Source: Zeimonas sp032027205
Lineage (GTDB): Bacteria; Pseudomonadota; Gammaproteobacteria; Burkholderiales; Burkholderiaceae_E
Length of the DNA stretch: 64,000 nt
NCBI GenBank assembly: GCA_032027205.1
Contig: JAVSMN010000001.1
Location: 62,001-126,000 of the forward strand
Direction of reading: 5' to 3'
A model generated the notes under the pieces. The model was not told the origin of the DNA, searched no databases, and saw only the letters and a program-made list of their open reading frames with translations. Position numbers and translations under genes: made by a program. Shown here piece by piece: positions 25,979 to 35,916 of the stretch. The stretch's first letter is position 1. Each line of letters starts with the position of its first letter.

Positions 25979-27416
25979 CTTCCGCTCCGGCCGGGACCTG
26001 GTCGGCGGGAACGATTCGCCAGAGCGAGCCGGGCGGATTCGCGGTAGGACCCTTGTCCTCCGTGTAGAAGCACACGCAGTTCGTGGCAAGCACGTTTCCA
26101 TCGGCATCGACGTTGCCCGAGGTGAACTGCAACGTGGTCTGCAGAAGCTCCTGCATCGTCCACTTCGAGGCGCCGGCATCCCAGGCGATGCCGAAGAGTC
26201 GTCCGGAACACCAGTCGCCGACGAGATAGGTCTTCGTCATGCCGGCGTAGTTCGCCACGCCCAGGCCCTGTGCCGAACAGCCCCAACCGGTCTTGAGCTT
26301 CTGCGCGCCCGGATAGGGCTCCTGGTGCGGATACTCGGCCACCGGCAGCACGCCGACGATCGGACACTTGTCGTCGGCCCCGGTGAGCGGATGGCAGTGC
26401 GACGCCTGGTTGAACTTCCAGCCGTAGTTCTCGCCGCCTTTCGACGAAGCCGGCTGCCAGTCGATTTCCTCCCAATGGTTCTGCCCGACGTCGGCGATGA
26501 ACAGATCACCGGACTTGCCGTCGAAGTGGAACGAGTACGGGTTGCGCAGACCGTAGGCCCAGGTTTCGGGCCGCGACTTGATCTGGTTCGCGGCGAAGCC
26601 CTTCTCGGTGATGCCGAACAGCGACATCAGTTGCGGCACGTCGGCGCGCGCGTACGGGTTGTCCTTCGGGATCGCGTAGGGAACGTCGTCCGCCGTGTCG
26701 ACGTCGATGCGCAGGATCTTCGCCCACAGCACCGTGAGATCCTGCCCCGCGTTCAACGGGTCGCCCTCCCATCCGCCGTCGCCCTTGCCGATGTAGAGCT
26801 TGCCGTCCGGCCCGAAGGTGATCATTCCGCCGTAGTGGTTGTAGTACGGCTGCGGAATGTTCATCAACACCTTCGCCGACTTCACCAGCTGCTCCTTGGT
26901 GATGCGGTCGGGGCTGGCCGGGTCGACGGTGAAGCGCACGACCATCGACGCGCCGTTGAACGGCAGCGATGCGTAGTGCACGTAGACGTAGTGGTTCTCC
27001 TTGAACTTCGGATGCAGCGCGATCGACCACAACCCCTGCTCGACGAAGCCGGTCTGCACGTCGGAGCCAAGCGGGTTGAAGTTCGTGAGGTCGAGGAACG
27101 GCTCCGGATTGACCTTGCCGTCCTTGCTCACGACGCGAACGCGACCGACACGTTCGACGACGAAGATCCGACCGGTGCCGTCGTTGGCAGCCGTGACGCC
27201 GACCGGATCGTGGAAGCCGTCCGCGATCTTGACGAGCGCCAGCTTCGCCGCGCCGGGGATCGTGCCGCCGGGACGAGCGACCTGATCGGGCGAGGTGGGA
27301 ATCTGCTGCGCCGAGACCGGAACGAGGCACGTAGCTGCCGCCAGTGCGCCGAGGCAAAGAATGGGCGCGCGTTGCGCCTTCTGCCCGAGGAACCCGAGTA
27401 CGGAGAACTTGATCAT
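25953..27416 (-). CDS. PQQ-dependent sugar dehydrogenase (glucose/sorbosone type)
   Basis: 487 aa secreted beta-propeller. Signal peptide ends PVSAQQ. Typical repeats: GFHDPVGV, GRIFVVERVGRVRVV, ALHPKFKENHYVYVHY, LYIGKGDGGWEGDP, WAYGLRNPYSFHFD and IADVGQNHWEEID. The family oxidises sugars or sugar derivatives in the periplasm with PQQ. The extra Cys (SHCHPLTGADDKCP, GWGCSAQ, DWCSG, TNCVC) may form disulfides. First gene of the dehydrogenase-cytochrome-receptor operon. PQQ synthesis genes are not in the window. Confidence 0.9.
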   Translation of the reverse strand: MIKFSVLGFLGQKAQRAPILCLGALAAATCLVPVSAQQIPTSPDQVARPGGTIPGAAKLALVKIADGFHDPVGVTAANDGTGRIFVVERVGRVRVVSKDGKVNPEPFLDLTNFNPLGSDVQTGFVEQGLWSIALHPKFKENHYVYVHYASLPFNGASMVVRFTVDPASPDRITKEQLVKSAKVLMNIPQPYYNHYGGMITFGPDGKLYIGKGDGGWEGDPLNAGQDLTVLWAKILRIDVDTADDVPYAIPKDNPYARADVPQLMSLFGITEKGFAANQIKSRPETWAYGLRNPYSFHFDGKSGDLFIADVGQNHWEEIDWQPASSKGGENYGWKFNQASHCHPLTGADDKCPIVGVLPVAEYPHQEPYPGAQKLKTGWGCSAQGLGVANYAGMTKTYLVGDWCSGRLFGIAWDAGASKWTMQELLQTTLQFTSGNVDADGNVLATNCVCFYTEDKGPTANPPGSLWRIVPADQVPAGAEVARTRPSS

Positions 27417-27525
27417 CTGTCGCCTCCGTTCGACAACAGGCCGCGACCAATCTATGCCGTTCGAAATGGGCGGTCAATGAAACGCGCCGGTACACTCGGA
27501 GATAAACCCGACGAGGAGCGCGTGA

Positions 27526-28050
27526 ATGGCCATCTACCGTCTCGGTGAACGCGCACCGAGCATCCATCCCGATGCATGGATCGCAGAATCGGCTGACCTG
27601 ATCGGATCGGTCGAGATCGCGCGCGATGCGAGCGTGTGGTTCCACGTGACGATGCGCGGCGACAACGAGCCGATCCGAATCGGCATCGGCAGCAACGTGC
27701 AGGAGAGCTGCGTCCTGCACACCGACCCCGGCTATCCGCTCGAGATCGGCGAGGCGGTAACGATCGGTCACCAGGCGATGCTGCACGGATGCACGATCGG
27801 CGACGGCTCGCTCGTCGGCATCCAGGCGATCGTGCTCAACGGCGCGCGCATCGGCGCCGAGTGCCTGATCGGCGCCGGCGCGCTCGTCTCCGAAGGCAAG
27901 GAGATCCCGCCGCGCAGCGTGGTCCTCGGCTCACCCGGCCGCGTCGTGCGCACGCTCACCGACGAGCAGGTCGCCACGCTTCGCGACGCCGCCGCGCGTT
28001 ACGTCGCGCGCGCGAAGCTGTTCCGCGCATCGCTTGCCAGGATCGGCTGA
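27526..28050 (+). CDS. Gamma-carbonic anhydrase-like hexapeptide protein
   Basis: 174 aa from ATG 27526 (GAGGAGCG upstream). Left-handed beta helix of hexapeptide repeats, with RGDNEPIRIG and zinc ligands H65 (VLHTD), H82 and H87 (GHQAMLHGC). Short YrdA/PaaY-like members often have weak or no carbonic anhydrase activity, since the acidic loop of Cam is missing. Divergent from the PQQ dehydrogenase gene. Confidence 0.92.
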   Translation: MAIYRLGERAPSIHPDAWIAESADLIGSVEIARDASVWFHVTMRGDNEPIRIGIGSNVQESCVLHTDPGYPLEIGEAVTIGHQAMLHGCTIGDGSLVGIQAIVLNGARIGAECLIGAGALVSEGKEIPPRSVVLGSPGRVVRTLTDEQVATLRDAAARYVARAKLFRASLARIG

Positions 28051-28077
28051 CGGTGTTCGTTCGACGAGGTTGCGCGT

Positions 28078-28303
28078 CACGTCGAGGCGGCAGCTCCCGC
28101 TTGCGGCCTCCGACGAAGCCGCCCCTTCGGGGTCCCCTGCGCTGCTCACCGAGACGGGCGGCTGCGCAACTCGCCCTCGCTGCGGCGCCCCTTCGGGGCT
28201 TGCTGCTCGGAGCTCGAACAGTGCTCGCCGACTTCCCCCGTCTCGGCTGCGCTGCTCGGCGGCTTCGAAGTCGGCCGCAAGCGGGAGCTGCCGCCTCGAC
28301 GTG
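28078..28303. repeat. Structured palindromic element, copy A
   Basis: 226 bp bounded by a perfect 31-bp inverted repeat (28078-28108 and 28273-28303) with ends CACGTCGAGG...CCTCGACGTG. Inside are further complementary pairs: GAGACGGG with CCCGTCTC, and two hairpins with GAA loops (GCCCC-GAA-GGGGC and CCCC-GAA-GGGG). The reverse complement of A aligns with copy B almost end to end. Open in several frames but no start signal, family or codon pattern supports coding. Confidence 0.8.
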
Positions 28304-28471
28304 AAGCACCGATGGTGGCGGACGTCAGGGATATCGTGCTGCCGATCCTGCTCGGCCTGCAGATGCACGCGCATGCGAACGGGTGATGCGACGAGAACGC
28401 AGAACACACGGCTTGTCGATTACATCGCTTCAGCACGTCGGTTGTCCCCTTCGCAGGGCACACCGCTGCTA
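28304..28471. other. Spacer between the two palindromic elements
   Basis: 168 bp with no recognisable gene. A 24-codon reading frame from ATG 28311 (MVADVRDIVLPILLGLQ...) exists but has no ribosome site. No direct repeat flanks either element, so no target-site duplication is seen. Confidence 0.6.
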
Positions 28472-28699
28472 CACGTCGAGGTGAGGGCACGCGCGGGTGG
28501 CCGACTTCGAAGCCGCCGAGCAGCGCAGCCGTTGCGGGGGCAGTCGGCGAGCACTGTTCGAGCTCCGAAGCGCAAGGCTCCGAAGGGGCCGCCGCGATGA
28601 GGGCGAGTTGCGCAGCCGCCCGCGATGGCGAGCAGCGCAGGGAACCCCGAAGGGGCGGCTTCGTCGGAGGCCAACCGCGCGTGGCCTCGCCTCGACGTG
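28472..28699. repeat. Structured palindromic element, copy B (inverted relative to A)
   Basis: 228 bp with 31-bp arms (28472-28502 and 28669-28699) matching at 28 of 31 positions. The core is nearly identical to reversed A, yet the arms differ from A's arms at about ten positions while still pairing with each other. The second stem is GTTGCGGG/CCCGCGAT here versus GAGACGGG/CCCGTCTC in A, and the GAA hairpin gains a base on both sides (GGCTCC/GGGGCC). The remaining bases up to 28741 show nothing further. Confidence 0.8.
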
Positions 28700-28741
28700 C
28701 CGCCCGACAGAACGCGAACAGGAAAAACGAGCGGGGGCGAG

Positions 28742-29086
28742 CTATCGACGCGTCGCGCCGTCCATCGCCGCCGTGCGCACCTGGCCGTCGGACACCGGCA
28801 CCGAGCGGCTCGCCGGCGCCTCGTTGATCTGCACGAACAGCTCGCCCGGCTTGATCATCCCGAGGTCGTAGCGCGCGCGCTCCTCGAGCGCCTGCTTGCC
28901 CGCGCGCAGGTCGGCCACCTCCGCCTCGAGCGCGTCGTTCCTCGACGCGATGCGCGCGTTCAGCACCTGCTGCGCCTCGAGCTGGCGATCGAGCTCCCAG
29001 ACGCGCAGCCAGCCGCCCTTGCCGAGCCAGAGCGGGTACTGGATCAGCGCGAGCAGGCAGGCGAGAACGATGCCGAGCGTGCGCAC
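28742..29086 (-). CDS. ftsB: Cell division protein FtsB
   Basis: 114 aa from GTG 29086; a TTG nine bases upstream is also possible but is only 1 nt from its AGGGA. Short cytoplasmic tail, one membrane helix (LGIVLACLLALIQYPLWLG) with the family motif LIQYPLWxGKGGW, then a periplasmic coiled coil (LDRQLEAQQVLNARI) and the EERARYDLGMIKPGE motif. Forms the FtsQLB complex of the divisome. Located after eno, as in most beta- and gammaproteobacteria. Confidence 0.95.
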   Translation of the reverse strand: MRTLGIVLACLLALIQYPLWLGKGGWLRVWELDRQLEAQQVLNARIASRNDALEAEVADLRAGKQALEERARYDLGMIKPGELFVQINEAPASRSVPVSDGQVRTAAMDGATRR

Positions 29087-29112
29087 CGGGGGCAATCCCT
29101 CGAGAAACGCTG

Positions 29113-29134
29113 CCGGCGCGCGCGATCGCGCGCC
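29113..29134 (-). terminator. Hairpin between eno and ftsB
   Basis: Perfect 9-bp stem CGGCGCGCG/CGCGCGCCG with loop CGAT, 26 nt after the eno stop, followed on the minus strand by GCAGCGTTTCTC. Could terminate or attenuate readthrough from eno into ftsB. Confidence 0.5.
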
Positions 29135-29159
29135 GAGTCAGACGCGCGACCGCCGCGCG

Positions 29160-30439
<1,280 letters not shown>

Positions 30440-30443
<4 letters not shown>

Positions 30444-30739
30444 TTCGGTTCGGCTCCCTGCACGACGACCATGTTGAAGTACTCGGTCGCGCCGGCGCGC
30501 TTCGCGCGCGCTTCGCGGTACTGCACCGAATCGTAGAACGCGCGCGCCGACGCAAGATCGGGGAACTCGATCATCACCATGCGCGACGGCTGCCAGTTCC
30601 CTTCGAAGACCTCGTGCGCGCCGCCGCGCACCAGGAAGCGACCGCCCGCAGCCTCGATCGCGGCCGGCGACAGCGCCATGTACTGCTTGTATCGCTCGGG
30701 GTCGCTGACCTTCACGTCGGCGATCACGTAGGCGGGCAT
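30440..30739 (-). CDS. DUF1330 protein
   Basis: 99 aa from ATG 30739 with a strong AGGAGGAG site. Dimeric alpha-beta barrel of the DUF1330 family: MPAYVIADVKVSDPERYKQY, FLVRGG and MVMIEFPDLASARAFYDSVQY. No catalytic role is established for the family. Inserted between kdsA and eno, as in many Betaproteobacteria, and translationally coupled to eno. Confidence 0.92.
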
Positions 30740-30764
30740 CGGAACTCCTCCTGGTCGGATGCGC

Positions 30765-31646
30765 TCAGCCGCGGGCGGAGAGCGTCTGTTCGGGAAAGCC
30801 GTCGCGCTTGACCAGCGCGTCGATCGACTGCAGCGTCGCGAGCAGCTCCGCCATGCGCTGCAGCGGCCACGCGTTCGGTCCGTCGGACAGCGCGCGCGCG
30901 GGATCGGGGTGGGTTTCCATGAAAACCCCGGCAACGCCGACGGCCACCGCCGCACGCGCGAGCACCGGCACGAACTCGCGCTGTCCGCCCGACGACGTGC
31001 CCTGCCCGCCCGGCAGCTGCACCGAATGCGTCGCGTCGAAGACCACCGGGCAGCCCGTCTCGCGCATGATGGCGAGCGAACGCATGTCGGAGACGAGGTT
31101 GTTGTAGCCGAACGAGGCGCCGCGCTCGCACACGAGGATGTTCTGGCCGTCACCGCCCGCCTCGATCGCCGCGGCGCGTGCCTTCTCGACGACGTTCTTC
31201 ATGTCGTGCGGAGCGAGGAACTGGCCCTTCTTGATGTTCACCGGTCGGCCCGCCGAGGCAACCGCACGGATGAAATCGGTCTGGCGAACGAGAAAGGCCG
31301 GCGTCTGCAGCACGTCGACGACCGCTGCCACCGGCGCGATCTGGTCGACCTCGTGCACGTCGGTGAGCACCGGAACGCCGATCTGGCGACGAACCTCGTC
31401 GAGGATTTTCAGTCCCTCTTCCATGCCGGGCCCACGAAACGACGTGCCCGAGCTGCGGTTGGCCTTGTCGAACGACGACTTGTAGATGAACGGCACGCCG
31501 AGCGCGGATGTGATCTCCTTCAGCCGCCCGGCAGTGTCGAGCGCGAGCTCGCGCGACTCGATCGCGCACGGCCCGGCAATGAGGAACAGTGGCCGGTCGA
31601 GGCCGACTTCGAATCCGCAAAGGCGCATCGAACCGGTTTCCGTCAT
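30765..31646 (-). CDS. kdsA: 3-deoxy-8-phosphooctulonate (KDO-8-P) synthase
   Basis: 293 aa from ATG 31646. Condenses phosphoenolpyruvate with arabinose 5-phosphate for lipopolysaccharide KDO. Motifs: FLIAGPCAIES, YKSSFDKANRSS, LTDVHE, QTPAFLVRQTD, NIKKGQFLAP, FDATHSVQLPGG. NILVCERGASFGYNNLV has N rather than C at the metal position preceding FGYNNL, as expected of the metal-independent type; confirmation needs an alignment. The start overlaps the pyrG stop. Confidence 0.96.
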   Translation of the reverse strand: MTETGSMRLCGFEVGLDRPLFLIAGPCAIESRELALDTAGRLKEITSALGVPFIYKSSFDKANRSSGTSFRGPGMEEGLKILDEVRRQIGVPVLTDVHEVDQIAPVAAVVDVLQTPAFLVRQTDFIRAVASAGRPVNIKKGQFLAPHDMKNVVEKARAAAIEAGGDGQNILVCERGASFGYNNLVSDMRSLAIMRETGCPVVFDATHSVQLPGGQGTSSGGQREFVPVLARAAVAVGVAGVFMETHPDPARALSDGPNAWPLQRMAELLATLQSIDALVKRDGFPEQTLSARG

Positions 31647-33334
31647 GCCAGGCGCATCACAGCCGGTTCCTCGCGCGCTCGCCGCTGGCCGGCGCGCTCG
31701 CACGCCGCTTCGACGTAAGCGCGGAACAACGGATGGCCGTCGCGCGGCGTGGAGGTGAACTCGGGGTGGAACTGCACGCCGACGAACCACGGATGCGCGA
31801 GCGCCCCGCTTTGCGGCATCTCGACGATCTCGGTAAGCGACTCGGTGGGCGTGCGCGCGGAGATGACGAGACCGGCGGTCTGCAGTCGATCGACGTAGCC
31901 GTTGTTCACCTCGTATCGATGCCGGTGGCGCTCGTTGACCGACTCGCCGTAGACCGAGGCGGCGATGGTTCCGGGAACGATCGGGCAGCGCTGCGCGCCC
32001 AGGCGCATCGTGCCGCCGAGGTCGGAGCGGACGTCGCGCTTCTCGATGCGGCCTTCGCGGTCGTGCCACTCGGTGATCAGCCCGATCACCGGATGCGGCG
32101 TGTCGGGGTCGAACTCGGTGCTGTTGGCGCCGGCAAGACCGCAGACATGACGCGCGAACTCGATGACGGCCAACTGCATACCAAGGCAGATGCCGAGATA
32201 GGGAACGTTGTTCTCGCGCGCGTAGCGGATCGCCTGGATCTTGCCTTCGACGCCGCGCCGGCCGAAGCCGCCCGGAACCAGGATCGCGTCGAAGCCGTCG
32301 AGCATCGAGGTGCCGTCGGTTTCGATGCGCTCCGAATCGATGTAGTCGATCGCGATGCGGCTCTCGGTGTGGATGCCCGCGTGCACGAGCGCTTCGCTCA
32401 GCGACTTGTACGACTCGGTGAGGTCGACGTACTTGCCGACCATCGCGATGCGCACTTCGCGCTTCGGGTGCTCGAGCCGGTACACGAGGCCGTCCCAGAC
32501 GCCGAGGTCGGCCGGACGGGTGTCGAGCCGCAGGATTTCGCAGATCGTGCGATCGACGCCCTGCTCGTGCAGCATGCGCGGGATCTTGTAGATCGAGTCG
32601 GCGTCCTGCACCGAGATGACCGAATCGAGCTGCACGTTGGAGAACAGCGAGATCTTCGCGCGCTCCTCGTCGGGGATGCGCCGGTCGGCCCGGCACATCA
32701 GCATGTCGGCCTGGATTCCGATCTCGCGCAGCTTCTGCACCGAATGCTGCGTCGGCTTGGTCTTCAGCTCGCCCGCCGACGGAATGAACGGCACGAGCGT
32801 CAGGTGCACGAAGCAGGCGTTGCCGCGCCCGAGCTTCAGGCTCATCTGCCGCACCGCCTCGAGGAAGGGCAGCGATTCGATGTCGCCCACCGTGCCGCCG
32901 ATCTCGATGATCGCCACCTGCGGCGAATCGGGCGCACCGACGTGCGCCCCGCGCTCGATGAACGCCTGGATCTCGTTGGTAATGTGCGGGATGACCTGCA
33001 CCGTGCGCCCGAGGTACTCGCCGCGGCGCTCCTTGCGGATCACCGAATCGTAGATCTGGCCGGTGGTGAAGTTGTTCGTGCGCCGCATGGGAGCGGACAC
33101 GAAGCGCTCGTAGTGCCCGAGGTCGAGGTCGGTCTCGGCGCCGTCTTCGGTGACGAACACCTCCCCGTGCTGGAACGGGCTCATCGTTCCGGGGTCGACG
33201 TTGATGTAGGGATCGAGCTTGAGCAGCGTGACGCGCAGGCCGCGCGACTCGAGCAACGCGCCGATCGAGGCGGCAGCGATGCCCTTGCCGAGCGATGAAA
33301 CGACGCCGCCGGTGACGAATACGAATTTGGTCAT
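31643..33334 (-). CDS. pyrG: CTP synthase
   Basis: 563 aa. N-terminal synthetase domain (TKFVFVTGGVVSSLGKGI, DPYINVDPGTMSPFQHGEVFV) and C-terminal class I glutamine amidotransferase with the nucleophile in LGICLGMQ and His-Glu in QFHPEFTS. Makes CTP from UTP and glutamine. First gene of pyrG-kdsA-DUF1330-eno; the ATG at 33334 is preceded by a short gap after the CDF gene. Confidence 0.98.
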   Translation of the reverse strand: MTKFVFVTGGVVSSLGKGIAAASIGALLESRGLRVTLLKLDPYINVDPGTMSPFQHGEVFVTEDGAETDLDLGHYERFVSAPMRRTNNFTTGQIYDSVIRKERRGEYLGRTVQVIPHITNEIQAFIERGAHVGAPDSPQVAIIEIGGTVGDIESLPFLEAVRQMSLKLGRGNACFVHLTLVPFIPSAGELKTKPTQHSVQKLREIGIQADMLMCRADRRIPDEERAKISLFSNVQLDSVISVQDADSIYKIPRMLHEQGVDRTICEILRLDTRPADLGVWDGLVYRLEHPKREVRIAMVGKYVDLTESYKSLSEALVHAGIHTESRIAIDYIDSERIETDGTSMLDGFDAILVPGGFGRRGVEGKIQAIRYARENNVPYLGICLGMQLAVIEFARHVCGLAGANSTEFDPDTPHPVIGLITEWHDREGRIEKRDVRSDLGGTMRLGAQRCPIVPGTIAASVYGESVNERHRHRYEVNNGYVDRLQTAGLVISARTPTESLTEIVEMPQSGALAHPWFVGVQFHPEFTSTPRDGHPLFRAYVEAACERAGQRRAREEPAVMRLA

Positions 33335-33400
33335 GAGGCTCGGCCGGAAAGCGCGATTATACAAGCCGGCCAGAGAGGTTCGGCACCCGCCCGGCGAGTG

Positions 33401-34447
33401 TCAGGCACGCCGTCGGCACTGCGCTTCCTGGCGCATCAGCAACGCCTCCTCTTGCGTCGTCTCCGGCTGCAGCGTCAGGTGACGGATGCCGTGGCGCTCG
33501 TCCATCGCGGCGCGGATGTCGGCGAGAATCTGCGGCCATTCGGCCATCTCGTCGATGGCGACGTGCGCCGACATCGCCGGACTGCCGTCGCCCAGCGACC
33601 ACAGGTGAAGGTCGCGCACCCAGTGCACGCCGCGCGTGCCGAGCAGCGAGCGTTCCACCTCGTCGACGTCCACGCCCTCGGGCACTGCATTCATCAACAC
33701 GCGAACGCTGTCGCGCAGCAGCCGCGTGGTGGCCACCAGCAGCAGCGCGCAGATCGCCAGCGTGAGGATCGGGTCGATCAACGTCCATCCGGTCAGCCAG
33801 ACGGTGACGAGGGCGACGATGGCGATCACCGAACCGGCGAAGTCGCCGATCACGTGCAGCAGCGCCGAGCGCGTGTTCAACTCGTGCCGCTCGCCGTGCA
33901 GCAGTCGCCAGACGCCGGCGTTCACCAGCAGGCCGGCCACGGCCACCGGCAGCGCGTAGCGCACGTCGATCGGCGGCGTGTCGCGCATGCGCCCGAACGC
34001 CTCGAGCACGATGAACGCGAGCACGCCGACATAGAAGAGGCCGTTCATCAGTGCGGCGAGCGTCTCGGCGCGTCCGTAGCCGAAGCTCATGCGCGGTCCG
34101 GCCTCGCGGCGCGCGAAGCGCTGTGCGCCGAGTGCCAGGCCGAGCGCCGCCGCATCGGTGAGCATGTGCACGCCGTCGGAGGCGAGCGCCAACGAACCGC
34201 TGATGATCCCGACGACCACCTCGAGCAGCGCGTAGCCCAGCACGATCGCCAGCGACCAGGCGAGCGCGGCCGACGGTTTCGCGCCGGCGCCGCGCCGGTG
34301 GTCGTGCCGGTGGTCGTGCGCATGACCGCTCGATTGCGCACCCGAATGCGATTGCGCATCCGGATGCGAATGCGCATGCGCTGGCGAGTGGGAATGTCGG
34401 TGCGGGTGCGAAGACACGCCCGCGCCGGAAGCGTGGCGATGCGTCAT
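33401..34447 (-). CDS. Cation diffusion facilitator (Zn/Co/Cd exporter type)
   Basis: 348 aa. His-rich N-terminus (residues 1-52; many HxH pairs) followed by six membrane helices with the metal-site motifs SDGVHMLTDA and SALLHVIGDFAG (two HxxxD), and a C-terminal cytoplasmic domain (VHWVRDLHLWSLG). This pattern is that of CzcD/ZitB-type zinc transporters. The His-rich tail may buffer or sense metal. Divergent from scoA. Confidence 0.93.
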   Translation of the reverse strand: MTHRHASGAGVSSHPHRHSHSPAHAHSHPDAQSHSGAQSSGHAHDHRHDHRRGAGAKPSAALAWSLAIVLGYALLEVVVGIISGSLALASDGVHMLTDAAALGLALGAQRFARREAGPRMSFGYGRAETLAALMNGLFYVGVLAFIVLEAFGRMRDTPPIDVRYALPVAVAGLLVNAGVWRLLHGERHELNTRSALLHVIGDFAGSVIAIVALVTVWLTGWTLIDPILTLAICALLLVATTRLLRDSVRVLMNAVPEGVDVDEVERSLLGTRGVHWVRDLHLWSLGDGSPAMSAHVAIDEMAEWPQILADIRAAMDERHGIRHLTLQPETTQEEALLMRQEAQCRRRA

Positions 34448-34487
34448 CGTGCGCAGGGGCGAAGCATCTTCGATTGTAGCGGCCGCA

Positions 34488-34493
34488 TATAAT
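34488..34493 (+). promoter_or_regulatory. Candidate -10 box before scoA
   Basis: TATAAT consensus hexamer within GCGGCCGCATATAATCCG, 39 nt before the scoA ATG. No good -35 is seen at the normal spacing (34465-34470 reads CATCTT), so an activator may be needed. Confidence 0.4.
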
Positions 34494-34531
34494 CCGTGCC
34501 GATCCCGGGCGTCCCGAGAGCGAGGATATCG

Positions 34532-35233
34532 ATGAGCAGCAAGGTCTACCCCAGCGCGGCGCAAGCGCTCGAAGGCGTCGTGGCCGACGGACAGACGATC
34601 GCCGTGGGCGGCTTCGGACTGTGCGGCATACCGGAAGCGCTGATTGCCGCGCTGCGCGACTCGGGCGTGCGCAATCTGACCTGCATCTCGAACAACGCCG
34701 GGGTCGACGGCTTCGGCCTGGGACTGCTGCTGCAGACGCGCCAGATCCGCAAGATGATCGCGTCGTACGTCGGCGAGAACAAGGAGTTCGAGCGCCAGTA
34801 CCTGGCCGGCGAGCTCGAACTGGAGTTCACGCCGCAGGGCACGCTCGCCGAGAAGCTGCGCGCCGGCGGCGCCGGCATCCCGGCCTTCTTCACACGCACC
34901 GGCGTCGGCACGATCGTCGCCGAAGGCAAGGAAACGCGCGAGTTCGACGGCCACACCTACGTGATGGAGCGTTCGCTCGTTCCCGATGTCGCGCTGGTCA
35001 AGGCGTGGATGGCCGATCGCTCCGGCAACCTGGTGTTCCGGCGCACCGCGCGCAACTTCAACCCGAACGCGGCGATGGCCGGGCGCGTGACGATCGCCGA
35101 GGTGGAGACGGTGGTGCCCACTGGCGACATCGATCCCGACCACGTGCACCTGCCCGGCATCTACGTGCACCGCATCGTCCACAACCCCACGCCCGAGAAG
35201 CGCATCGAGCAGCGCACCACGCGCTCGCACTGA
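34532..35233 (+). CDS. scoA: 3-oxoacid CoA-transferase subunit A
   Basis: 233 aa from ATG 34532 (GAGGATATCG upstream). Family I CoA-transferase alpha subunit with the GGFGLCGIPE glycine loop, SNNAG, FTPQGTLAEKLRAGGAGIPAF and NLVFRRTARNFNP. Transfers CoA from succinyl-CoA to acetoacetate or a similar oxoacid. The beta subunit follows 17 nt downstream. A role in ketone body/polyhydroxybutyrate turnover is likely. Confidence 0.94.
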   Translation: MSSKVYPSAAQALEGVVADGQTIAVGGFGLCGIPEALIAALRDSGVRNLTCISNNAGVDGFGLGLLLQTRQIRKMIASYVGENKEFERQYLAGELELEFTPQGTLAEKLRAGGAGIPAFFTRTGVGTIVAEGKETREFDGHTYVMERSLVPDVALVKAWMADRSGNLVFRRTARNFNPNAAMAGRVTIAEVETVVPTGDIDPDHVHLPGIYVHRIVHNPTPEKRIEQRTTRSH

Positions 35234-35250
35234 AGGCAGGAGCAACGAAC

Positions 35251-35904
35251 ATGGCCTGGACACGCAACCAGATGGCGACGCGCGCGGCGAAGGAACTTCG
35301 CGACGGCTACTACGTGAACCTCGGCATCGGACTGCCCACGCTCGTCGCGAACCACGTTCCGCACGGCACCGAGGTCTGGCTGCAGTCGGAGAACGGGCTG
35401 CTCGGCATCGGTCCCTTCCCCACGGAAGACGAGGTGGATGCCGACATGATCAACGCCGGCAAGCAGACGGTAACGACGCTGCCCGGCTCGTCGATCTTCT
35501 CGTCGGCCGACTCCTTCGCGATGATCCGCGGCGGAAAGATAAACCTCGCGATCCTCGGCGCGATGCAGGTGAGCGAGCGCGGCGATCTCGCCAACTGGAT
35601 GATCCCCGGCAAGATGGTCAAGGGGATGGGCGGCGCGATGGATCTCGTCGCCGGCGTGGGCCGCGTCATCGTGCTGATGGAGCACACGGCGAAGAAGAAG
35701 GACGGCAGCGAAGAGCAGAAGATCCTGCCGAAATGCACGCTGCCGCTCACCGGCGTGGGTGTCGTGAACCTGATCATCACCGACCTGGGCGTGCTCGAGG
35801 TCGGCGACAACGGCTTGAAGCTCGTCGAGCTCGCGCCCGAGGTCACTGCCGACGAGATCGTGGCGAAAACCGGCTGCCCGGTGGACGTCTCCGCCGTCGC
35901 CTGA
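35251..35904 (+). CDS. scoB: 3-oxoacid CoA-transferase subunit B
   Basis: 217 aa from ATG 35251. Catalytic Glu in the SENGLLGIGP motif, plus GAMQVSERGDLANWMIPGKMVKGMGGAMDL and NLIITDLGVLEV. Pairs with the alpha subunit to form the active transferase. Family length normal. Convergent with the thioesterase gene 12 nt beyond. Confidence 0.95.
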   Translation: MAWTRNQMATRAAKELRDGYYVNLGIGLPTLVANHVPHGTEVWLQSENGLLGIGPFPTEDEVDADMINAGKQTVTTLPGSSIFSSADSFAMIRGGKINLAILGAMQVSERGDLANWMIPGKMVKGMGGAMDLVAGVGRVIVLMEHTAKKKDGSEEQKILPKCTLPLTGVGVVNLIITDLGVLEVGDNGLKLVELAPEVTADEIVAKTGCPVDVSAVA

Positions 35905-35916
35905 GGGCGCCGCGGA

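Noticed and set aside
28044..28680. Several 80-200 codon frames in the palindromic region
   Set aside because: They run through the inverted repeats in both directions, repeat the same residues and lack starts with ribosome sites.
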